DNA of 6,034 bases from Candidatus Hydrogenedentota bacterium (GTDB lineage Bacteria > Hydrogenedentota > Hydrogenedentia > Hydrogenedentales > CAITNO01). The position numbers and the translations under genes are program-made. Shown here in pieces: positions 1 through 5,303 of this stretch (position 1 is the stretch's first letter; each line of letters starts with the position of its first letter). The stretch is taken from the NCBI GenBank assembly GCA_007118765.1, contig SKQZ01000425.1, forward strand, positions 1 through 6,034, given 5' to 3'. The notes beneath the pieces are model-generated. The model searched no databases, was not told the origin of the DNA, and saw only the letters and a program-made list of their open reading frames with translations.

Positions 1-1225
1 CCAACGCAGGCAGCCGCAGCCGGGACAATACAAACACGAGTATGATGGTTCCCATGTACAAGACAAAAAAGGCGAGCAGAATGGCGCGGGGGTCGTCTGC
101 TTTCAGACGGGGATGCCGTTTCAATGTCAGGAATATGCCGATCAGTCCCAGCGGCGCAATCAAGCCCCATCGGAATGGCGACCGCAGAAACGGCGAGAAG
201 GGCTGTTTCAAATAGAAGTTCACATTATGGGGCAGTTCGCCGCTTTGCCAGAACAGTTTTGTTTTTAAGGCCATGTTGCGGGCAATGGCGCCGGGTTCTT
301 CCCGCACCAACTGCCACAGGTATCCGCGCCAATCTATTTCATACTCGTGCTTACCCTCCTCCTCGCGGATTCGCTGCAAGGACGGCGGTCGAAAATAGAT
401 GCCTGATGCGTCCGGCGCATTTCCGATATACAGGTTCACACCGCCGCTATGGGTGACCAAATGGAAACGTCCGCCCACAACGGTATTCAGCACGGTGGCC
501 GGAGCAATCATGACTGCCGCCGCCACGACAACCAGGCCACCGGCCAGCAGTTTCCGGCGGAGCGCTCCCGGCGCAATCCATACTGCCCACGCCGCGGCAA
601 TGGGAATAAACAAGATGGCATTGGGACGACCCAAGGAGCATATCCCCAGTGCAACGCCACATAGCACCCACCAGCGGGACGTCTTTTTCTCTGCCGCGAC
701 AAGAAACACGCATAACGCTGCCAGATGGACAAACAGCACCAGCGTTTCCACCAATATCTCGCCTTCGTACAACAGGAAAAGCGGGCAGAACGCCGCCCCC
801 ACGCCTGCACACCATCCGGCGCGCTTGCCAAATGTGCGCCGGGCCAAGTGGAAGATCAAAACCACTGAAAAGACGCCCAGCAACCGTTGCGCCCACGCGG
901 CCGCTGCATGGCTATGACCAAATCGCAGATAAATCAGCCCCAGGAAATAGGGGTATAATGGGCCGTGCAGAAAAGGCAGGCGCTCCCAGCCCAGCCAAAG
1001 GGTTTGCGATATTTCCAACGCCCAGCGATCATAGGTGTGGTTATCGCCGCCCTGCATCAAAAAACCGTACATGGGGTCGTTGCGGCTCATGATAATCTGG
1101 TGCGCCACACGCACTGCCAGCGCGATGCCCAGCATGACCCAGTAGGGCGCGGCTTCACGGGAGAAACAACGACGGATGCGGTCGCGACAATACACTATGA
1201 TGGGTTGCGATGTCTTAGGTTGCAC
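1..1225 (-). CDS. GT-C-fold membrane glycosyltransferase, PMT/ArnT-like, C-terminus outside window
   Basis: Reading leftward, one frame stays open from a GTG at 1225 to the window edge (408 codons, no stop), so the gene is partial at its C-terminus. The protein is very hydrophobic. A short basic N-terminal tail (RDRIRRCFSR, residues 14-23) precedes a first membrane helix at about 27-46. An outside loop follows with GGDNHTYDRWALEI (59-72) and then HGPLYPYFLG (87-96), and further membrane segments follow. This order (helix, loop with an acidic residue, G-P-x-Y-P-x-F-x-G) is typical of the PMT_2/ArnT-like GT-C family, which moves sugars from polyprenyl-phosphate donors on the outer face of the inner membrane. 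Asp61 is the likeliest catalytic acid; this is inferred by position. The start is chosen because a stop lies 11 codons upstream and GAGGT sits 6 bases before the GTG. An internal ATG at 1135 would cut into the first helix region. Donor and acceptor cannot be told. It is transcribed away from the sulfatase. Confidence 0.85.
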   Translation of the reverse strand, partial: MQPKTSQPIIVYCRDRIRRCFSREAAPYWVMLGIALAVRVAHQIIMSRNDPMYGFLMQGGDNHTYDRWALEISQTLWLGWERLPFLHGPLYPYFLGLIYLRFGHSHAAAAWAQRLLGVFSVVLIFHLARRTFGKRAGWCAGVGAAFCPLFLLYEGEILVETLVLFVHLAALCVFLVAAEKKTSRWWVLCGVALGICSLGRPNAILFIPIAAAWAVWIAPGALRRKLLAGGLVVVAAAVMIAPATVLNTVVGGRFHLVTHSGGVNLYIGNAPDASGIYFRPPSLQRIREEEGKHEYEIDWRGYLWQLVREEPGAIARNMALKTKLFWQSGELPHNVNFYLKQPFSPFLRSPFRWGLIAPLGLIGIFLTLKRHPRLKADDPRAILLAFFVLYMGTIILVFVLSRLRLPAL

Positions 1226-1230
1226 AAAAA

Positions 1231-1235
1231 ACCTC
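1231..1235 (-). promoter_or_regulatory. Ribosome binding site supporting the GTG start at 1225
   Basis: On the minus strand the sequence reads GAGGT followed by a T-run and then GTG, leaving 6 bases between GAGG and the start codon. This favours the GTG at 1225 over the ATG at 1135 as the start of the glycosyltransferase. Confidence 0.55.
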
Positions 1236-1351
1236 GTAACACTCAGTTCGGCCGGTCAACATTTTTACATAACACAACAACCGCGGCAGATTTCCCACTC
1301 ATACGGCGGTTTCACTTCTATGGTGACGGGGTCACGGGTCATCACGCGCCA

Positions 1352-1382
1352 ATTATACAGGCTTGCTCCCTGTTGTACGCAA
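1352..1382 (-). promoter_or_regulatory. Candidate leftward promoter for the glycosyltransferase
   Basis: The minus strand carries a perfect TATAAT (1357 down to 1352). The best upstream hexamer is TTGCGT (1382 down to 1377), but its spacer is 19 bases, which is long. Transcription would begin near 1345 and leave a leader of about 120 bases before the GTG at 1225. That leader includes a small inverted repeat, GTGAC-GGG-GTCAC (1323-1335), which could be an operator. The call rests on the -10 box alone and is tentative. Confidence 0.3.
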
Positions 1383-1406
1383 CTATTCCATTTCCATTGG
1401 CACAGG

Positions 1407-1435
1407 TTGCATCTACCGTCGTTTTTGTCTACACT
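1407..1435 (+). promoter_or_regulatory. Predicted sigma70-like promoter for the sulfatase-DUF72 pair
   Basis: TTGCAT (1407-1412) and TACACT (1430-1435) are separated by exactly 17 bases, a good match to a vegetative promoter. Transcription would begin near 1442, giving an untranslated leader of about 140 bases before the sulfatase. The leader holds two small hairpin-capable repeats: GGGTT (1451-1455) with AACCC (1463-1467), and CCGAC (1466-1470) with GTCGG (1480-1484). They share two bases, so they would exclude each other. No regulator site was recognised. The intergenic stretch 1226-1583 contains no supportable gene. Confidence 0.45.
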
Positions 1436-1573
1436 GCGTGATACATGCTTGGGTTGTCCACAAACCCGACGGGTGTTTTGTCGGTCCCTTTACCATGGCC
1501 GGAGCGCATGCAGCCGTCACCGCTGCAGACGATGTGGGGTTTGGGTTGCAGACAACGCCTACGTTACAACATG

Positions 1574-1578
1574 AGGAG
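1574..1578 (+). promoter_or_regulatory. Ribosome binding site of the sulfatase (AGGAG-type)
   Basis: GAGGAG occupies 1573-1578. It lies 5 bases before an in-frame TTG (1584) and 11 bases before an in-frame ATG (1590). An in-frame stop at 1572-1574 excludes any earlier start. Spacing favours TTG and codon preference favours ATG. The two proteins differ only by two N-terminal residues ahead of the twin-arginine motif. Confidence 0.55.
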
Positions 1579-1583
1579 ACTGG

Positions 1584-3158
1584 TTGAGAATGGTCACACG
1601 ACGAGATTTCTTGAAACGGGTTGGCGGCGCAGCCGCGGCTACGGCCGTTTGTACACGTTCACGGGAGGTGTGGGCGCGCCCCGATCCCCCCCAACGCCTC
1701 AACATTATCTGGATATACAGCGACGACCATGCCGAGAATGCCGTCAGTGCCTATGGCAGCCGCCTTGCCGAGGTGGCGCCCACGCCGAATATTGACCGCA
1801 TAGCGCGGGAAGGCATGCTCTTCCGCAACAGTTTCGTCACCAACTCGATATGCGGCCCGTGCCGTGCCGTGGTGCTTACGGGGTTGCACAGCCATTTGAA
1901 CGGCATCACACGCAACGGACAACGGTTCGACGGCGAACAGCAAACCTTTCCAAAACTGTTGCAGGACGCGGGATATCAGACGGCCTTGTTCGGGAAATGG
2001 CACCTTGGAAGTACGCCGACGGGCTTTGATGCTTGGGAAGTGCTGCCCGGTCAGGGACACTATTACAATCCGGATTTCATCACGCCTTCAGGGCAGGAAA
2101 CTGTTGAAGGGTATGTGACCGACATTATTACGGACAAGGCGCTGCACTGGCTCGAAAACGACCGGGACGAGACCAAGCCGTTCATGCTGATGGTGCAGGA
2201 CAAGGCGCCTCATCGCGAGTGGGAACCCGGCCCGGATCATCTCACCCTCTTTGATGACGTGAAGATACCCGAACCGGATACTCTTTTCGATGATTACGCG
2301 GGCCGAGGAACAGCGGCCCGGGAACAGGACATGACCATTGCCGAAACCATGCGAATGGGGCCGGATCTGAAGGTGTGGGACGAATCCGAGGTTGGCTCGT
2401 TCGTATGGAACCGCACCTATGGCCGTATGAACGAAGAACAGCGGGCGGCATGGGATGCGGCGTATGACCCGAAAAACGAAGCTTTCCGGGAAGCGAACCT
2501 CGAAGGCGACGACTTGGTGCGCTGGAAGTACCAGCGGTATTTGAAAGACTATCTGCGCTGCATCCGTTCCATAGATGACAATGTGGGGCGTGTACTGGAC
2601 TATCTTGAGAAAACCGGCCTGGACAAGAACACGGTAATCTTCTACTCTTCCGACCAGAGTTTTTATCTGGGCGAACACGGTTGGTTCGATAAGCGGTTTA
2701 TCTATGAAGAGTCGTTGCGCACACCGCTGGTGGTTCGCTGGCCCGGCGTCATTGCGCCCGGCTCGGAAATAGAACAGTTGGTACAAAATCTGGATTGTGC
2801 GCAGACATTCCTTGATATTGCCGGTGTTCCGCAGCCGGAGAACATGCAGGGGCGCAGTCTGGCGCCATTGATGCGGGGCGAACAACCCGATGACTGGCGA
2901 CAATCCATTTACTACCATTACTACGAAGGTGAAAATGCCGTACACCGGGTGTATAAGCATTACGGAGTGCGAACAGACCGCTATAAGCTGGTATATTTCT
3001 ACACCCTCGACGAGTGGGAATTTTATGATCTCAAGAAAGACCCCAACGAGATGCAAAGCGTCTATGACGACCCTGCCTATGCGTCGGAAGTGGCTGCACT
3101 GAAGACCGAACTGGCCCGCTTGCGCACACATTATCAAGTCCCCGAAGAAGACCCCTGA
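1584..3158 (+). CDS. Tat-exported Cys-type sulfatase (alkaline phosphatase superfamily, S1)
   Basis: This enzyme should hydrolyse sulfate esters, most likely on a carbohydrate, in the periplasm or at the cell surface. From the TTG start it has 524 residues, a normal length. The N-terminus carries a twin-arginine signal, TRRDFLKR (5-12), then a short Ala-rich stretch ending near residue 31. The metal-site segment IYSDDH is at 44-49. The sulfatase signature is ICGPCRAVVLTG (89-100): Cys90 is the residue expected to become formylglycine and Arg94 its partner. GKWHLG (137-142), KAPH (207-210), SSDQSFYLGEHG with Asp357/Gln358, and DKRFIYEES (Lys370) supply the remaining active-site positions. A C-terminal subdomain follows (about 440-520; YGVRTDRYKL at 460-469). 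KAPHREW and GEHGWFDKRF resemble sulfatases acting on glycosaminoglycans or mucin, but the substrate cannot be assigned. Maturation needs an FGE or anSME enzyme, not seen here. An ATG at 1590 is the alternative start. The downstream DUF72 gene is probably cotranscribed. Confidence 0.95.
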   Translation: MRMVTRRDFLKRVGGAAAATAVCTRSREVWARPDPPQRLNIIWIYSDDHAENAVSAYGSRLAEVAPTPNIDRIAREGMLFRNSFVTNSICGPCRAVVLTGLHSHLNGITRNGQRFDGEQQTFPKLLQDAGYQTALFGKWHLGSTPTGFDAWEVLPGQGHYYNPDFITPSGQETVEGYVTDIITDKALHWLENDRDETKPFMLMVQDKAPHREWEPGPDHLTLFDDVKIPEPDTLFDDYAGRGTAAREQDMTIAETMRMGPDLKVWDESEVGSFVWNRTYGRMNEEQRAAWDAAYDPKNEAFREANLEGDDLVRWKYQRYLKDYLRCIRSIDDNVGRVLDYLEKTGLDKNTVIFYSSDQSFYLGEHGWFDKRFIYEESLRTPLVVRWPGVIAPGSEIEQLVQNLDCAQTFLDIAGVPQPENMQGRSLAPLMRGEQPDDWRQSIYYHYYEGENAVHRVYKHYGVRTDRYKLVYFYTLDEWEFYDLKKDPNEMQSVYDDPAYASEVAALKTELARLRTHYQVPEEDP

Positions 3159-3168
3159 TTGCAACACT

Positions 3169-4044
3169 ATGGACAAGACTGGCGCCTCCAATGTATACGT
3201 GGGCACGGCCGGTTGGCAATATCCCGACTGGAAGGGCATTGTCTATCCACAAACTTTGACGGGCGGCGCAACCCCGCTGGCGCTGCTGACGCGGTGGTGC
3301 GACATGGTGGAGATCAATGTCACCTTTTACCGCCCTGTCGCCCAACGGCAATGCGTATCGTGGCTTGCCCAAACCGCTGCGCATCCGCGATTCTTATTCT
3401 GTGCGAAACTGCCCGCCGCACTGACCCACGAACGGGGCGCCGCGCCTGACGGCAACCGTGCGGCACAGTTCCGCGACAGTATGAGCCCCCTGGTTGAAGC
3501 GAACAAGCTCGGCGCCGTGCTGGCGCAATTCCCGTGGTCGTTCAAGCGCACCGCTGAAAACCGCCGTTATCTGGCACAACTGGCAGACCAGCTGGAAGGC
3601 ATGCCCCTTGCCGTGGAAGTGCGCCATGCTTCTTGGAATCATCCGGATTTCCGGTCGGGGCTTGCCCGGCGGGGGATTGCGCTATGTAATATCGACCAGC
3701 CCGCGCTCAATGCTTGTCTTGCGCCCTCCGGGCACATAACGGCCCCTTTCGCCTATGTGCGTCTGCACGGTCGGAACAAAACGCATTGGTTCAATCAGGA
3801 AAGTGGCCGGGATGCACGGTATGATTATCTGTATACGCGGAAGGAACTGACGCCTTGGATTGAAAAAATTCAGGACATGGGGCAGAAAGTCAACAAATTG
3901 TTTGTGGTAACCAACAATCACTATCGCGGTCAGGCCGTGGCCAATGCATTGGAGATACAGGCATTGCTCGGACATCCGCACGTCACACCCCCGGAAACAT
4001 TGTCATATCTGTATCCGTCGCTTCGCAACTTGCCTACAGAATGA
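3169..4044 (+). CDS. DUF72 (YecE-like) TIM-barrel protein of unknown function
   Basis: This 291-residue protein has the conserved blocks of the DUF72/YecE family in order: YVGTAGWQYPDWKGIVYP (10-27), EINVTFYR (48-55), FLFCAKLP (75-82), AVEVRHASW with Glu150, Arg152 and His153, YVRLHGRN (196-203), and TNNHYRGQAVANA near 248-260. The length is usual for a complete member. The family folds as a TIM barrel with a conserved pocket rich in Glu, Arg, His and Asn, suggesting an enzyme, but no reaction is established to my knowledge. There is no signal peptide or membrane segment, so it is probably cytoplasmic. The ATG lies 10 bases after the sulfatase stop with only weak purine-rich sequence (AAGAAGA) upstream, so translation may be coupled to the sulfatase. 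Its last 11 bases overlap the convergent gntR-type gene. Family membership is clear; any role in sulfated-sugar use is only suggested by position. Confidence 0.93.
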   Translation: MDKTGASNVYVGTAGWQYPDWKGIVYPQTLTGGATPLALLTRWCDMVEINVTFYRPVAQRQCVSWLAQTAAHPRFLFCAKLPAALTHERGAAPDGNRAAQFRDSMSPLVEANKLGAVLAQFPWSFKRTAENRRYLAQLADQLEGMPLAVEVRHASWNHPDFRSGLARRGIALCNIDQPALNACLAPSGHITAPFAYVRLHGRNKTHWFNQESGRDARYDYLYTRKELTPWIEKIQDMGQKVNKLFVVTNNHYRGQAVANALEIQALLGHPHVTPPETLSYLYPSLRNLPTE

Positions 4045-4798
4045 TTTGTACCGGCAGGTCCTGCCCATCGGGCAATGTGGCCAGCAATTCATTAACAGCC
4101 GTTTGTGACCGTTCCGCCAGTCGTTGCGCCAGCAATCCCGCGAGATCGGCGTCTCGGTCTTCGATGGCACGCACCACGGATTCCAAATCGTGTTGTTCAA
4201 TAAGAGGCGCAAACCGGTCTATGGGCACAACAGCGCGCAATCGCGCCAGAATACGGCCCACATTATTGAAGAGCAGCTGATACATGATATTGTCCGTAGC
4301 CTGTGAAATGATGCGCAGCAACCGCAGATTCGCCATGTTAAAGCTGCTGGTATCGGACAACATCGCGGGGCGCTCGGCAAGGGCAGCGTGCATTTCCGCC
4401 AATTGTTCGGGGGTGCGGTTTTGCGCTGCCAGCCGCAGCACGTTGGGAATGAACAAACGACAGAACACCAGCAGGTCACGCAGCGCGTTGCTGTCCAGCC
4501 GGTGTTCATCGTGGAACAGCACATATTCAAACAGTTCCATGCCACCATTTACCAATACGTCTTTGGTGTAAACGCCCGACCCCTGTTTGATTTCGATCAT
4601 GTCCAGTGCTTCAAGATGCTTGAGCGCTTCGCGCACCACATGACGCGACACCTGATACTGTTGCGCCATATCGCGTTCGGTGGACAACCGTACGCCTTCC
4701 TCATGGTTGCCTTCAAGCAACTGGCGTATCAGCGTTGTGGCAAGTGTGCGTGACGCGGTGTGTGTGGTTGCTTTCACCGGCTCCCGTTGATGCGCCAT
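4034..4798 (-). CDS. GntR-family transcriptional regulator, FadR/FCD subfamily
   Basis: A 254-residue DNA-binding regulator. The N-terminal winged helix-turn-helix spans about 15-78: RLSTERDMAQQYQVSR (37-52) gives the recognition helix region, VVREALKHLEAL (54-65) follows, and the wing reads IEIKQGSGVYT (68-78). An all-helical FCD effector domain follows from about 100 to 245. In most FCD proteins one Asp and three His bind a metal that holds an organic-acid ligand. Aligning NLRLLRIISQATDN (157-170) with the usual D-x-x-x-H-(x8)-N pattern puts Asn157 and Leu161 at two ligand positions. The later positions also lack His by simple counting (Leu205, Leu227), although His203 is two residues off. 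The start ATG has a strong GGAGG 6 bases away. Autoregulation is likely, since a palindrome overlaps its predicted promoter. The gene converges on and overlaps the DUF72 gene by 11 bases, with no terminator between them. The effector is unknown. Confidence 0.93.
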   Translation of the reverse strand: MAHQREPVKATTHTASRTLATTLIRQLLEGNHEEGVRLSTERDMAQQYQVSRHVVREALKHLEALDMIEIKQGSGVYTKDVLVNGGMELFEYVLFHDEHRLDSNALRDLLVFCRLFIPNVLRLAAQNRTPEQLAEMHAALAERPAMLSDTSSFNMANLRLLRIISQATDNIMYQLLFNNVGRILARLRAVVPIDRFAPLIEQHDLESVVRAIEDRDADLAGLLAQRLAERSQTAVNELLATLPDGQDLPVQIIL

Positions 4799-4804
4799 TA
4801 TCTG

Positions 4805-4809
4805 CCTCC
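4805..4809 (-). promoter_or_regulatory. Strong ribosome binding site for the GntR regulator
   Basis: GGAGG on the minus strand lies 6 bases before the ATG at 4798. It fixes the start codon, and the remaining leader from the predicted transcription start is only about 30 bases. Confidence 0.75.
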
Positions 4810-4822
4810 AATGAAGTCATCG

Positions 4823-4830
4823 TACCAAAT
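4823..4830. promoter_or_regulatory. Secondary half-site for the GntR regulator
   Basis: TACCAAAT here is the exact reverse complement of ATTTGGTA at 4855-4862, the left part of the main palindrome. The other half of this site is degenerate. It falls at the predicted transcription start of the regulator gene, a good position for repression. The 8-base match could be chance, so it is given only as a candidate. Confidence 0.35.
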
Positions 4831-4836
4831 GCCGGT

Positions 4837-4866
4837 ATTGTAGTATTTTTTTTGATTTGGTATCAA
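4837..4866 (-). promoter_or_regulatory. Predicted promoter of the GntR regulator gene
   Basis: On the minus strand TTGATA (4866 down to 4861) and TACAAT (4842 down to 4837) are separated by 18 bases, an acceptable vegetative promoter. Transcription would begin near 4830. The -35 box lies inside the palindrome at 4855-4868, so a protein bound there would exclude RNA polymerase. Confidence 0.5.
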
Positions 4867-4880
4867 ATTATGGGTATACT
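4852..4880 (+). promoter_or_regulatory. Predicted rightward promoter overlapping the GntR operator
   Basis: TTGATT (4852-4857) and TATACT (4875-4880) are separated by exactly 17 bases, one of the best promoter matches in the window. The -35 box and spacer contain the palindrome at 4855-4868. Transcription would start near 4887 and head toward the efflux adaptor gene at 5304, which would then have a leader of about 415 bases. The promoter is divergent from, and physically overlaps, the regulator's own promoter. Confidence 0.5.
4855..4868. promoter_or_regulatory. Probable GntR-family operator, ATTTGGTATCAAAT
   Basis: The site is a near-perfect palindrome: 13 of 14 positions match ATTTGGTACCAAAT. 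Its GGTA core flanked by AT-rich arms resembles known operators of FadR-subfamily regulators such as UxuR/ExuR (core TTGGTATACCAA). A related but weaker site, TGGGTATACTGG (4871-4882), lies 15 bases further right and covers the -10 box of the rightward promoter. Position next to the gntR-type gene and overlap with both promoters make it the likely binding site of that regulator. Binding is inferred. Confidence 0.55.
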
Positions 4881-5094
4881 GGTTCAGTCAATTTAACTTG
4901 ATGCAACAATGGGCCGTTGCCGTGGGTGGTTGGCATTGACATAGACATGGGATACTATGCGATGATCCCCCTTGACCGGCGCCATCCGTTCTGCGTTCGT
5001 AGAATAGTGACATCATGATGCCATGAAGTATGCCAAACACAGACGCTGACTGTCAGTTCGGCTTTCTTGGAGGTTTATTCTGGGAAAGACACGC

Positions 5095-5140
5095 AAAAAA
5101 GCCTTTTGTGCCGCAGGATACCCGCATGAGCGGGAAAGGC
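5095..5140 (-). terminator. Terminator-like hairpin plus T-run on the minus strand
   Basis: Read on the minus strand, GCCTTT (5140-5135) can pair with AAAGGC (5106-5101), and six T follow directly (5100-5095). Inside, CCCGC-TCAT-GCGGG (5134-5121) forms a second hairpin stacked on the outer stem, with 14 unpaired bases on the other side. The outer stem is short for an intrinsic terminator. No leftward gene ends here. On the plus strand the same element has no T-run and would act only as leader structure. Confidence 0.3.
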
Positions 5141-5294
5141 GTGTGTATGCTTGACGGGACAACGTACTGGCAGCGGCTTGTTACATCATCGCAATGGAAA
5201 CCAACCCTCTGCGTTCCGCAGTCAAAAGGTATACACATGCTACGGGCGGTTGTGGGCCAAAACAACACGGGTCTTCTGTATTCAATAAAGTAGT

Positions 5295-5300
5295 GGAGGT
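5295..5300 (+). promoter_or_regulatory. Ribosome binding site for the efflux adaptor GTG start
   Basis: GGAGGT at 5295-5300 lies 4 bases (counted from GGAGG) before the GTG at 5304. It supports this start over the in-frame GTG-ATG pair 16 codons further on, which has no comparable site. Confidence 0.7.
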
Positions 5301-5303
5301 CAG

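Larger units (their letters stand above)
4887..5303 (+). other. Long leader without a convincing gene, upstream of the efflux adaptor
   Basis: About 415 bases separate the predicted rightward transcription start from the efflux adaptor's GTG. The longest plus-strand reading frame (5030-5293, 87 codons) has no ribosome binding site and no recognisable protein features, and other short frames stop quickly. Visible structure includes a 10-base palindrome CATCATGATG (5011-5020), CTGAC-T-GTCAG (5046-5056), and a compound hairpin at 5101-5140. No known riboswitch was recognised. The stretch may be a regulatory leader, the remnant of a lost gene, or plain spacer. Confidence 0.4.

Noticed and set aside
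399..917. 172-codon plus-strand frame and neighbouring frames in 124-1441
   Set aside because: They run opposite the open minus-strand glycosyltransferase frame, which shows clear membrane segments and family motifs. The plus-strand translations are low-complexity Ala/Thr/Arg-rich sequence without ribosome binding sites.
2088..3239. 383-codon open frame on the minus strand
   Set aside because: It lies antisense to the sulfatase, whose catalytic motifs are intact along its whole length. The antisense protein shows no recognisable domain, so it is a shadow of the sulfatase codons.
4936..4958. TTGACA (4936-4941) near TACTAT (4953-4958) as a promoter
   Set aside because: The spacer is only 11 bases, too short for a vegetative promoter, and no suitable -10 box occurs 16-18 bases downstream.
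5121..5140. Plus-strand intrinsic terminator at CCCGC-ATGA-GCGGG
   Set aside because: The hairpin is followed on the plus strand by AAAGGCGTGT, not a T-run, so only the minus-strand orientation resembles a terminator.
5030..5293. 87-codon plus-strand frame in the leader of the efflux adaptor
   Set aside because: There is no ribosome binding site before its ATG, no recognisable motif, and its composition does not resemble the neighbouring genes. Kept only as part of the leader description.
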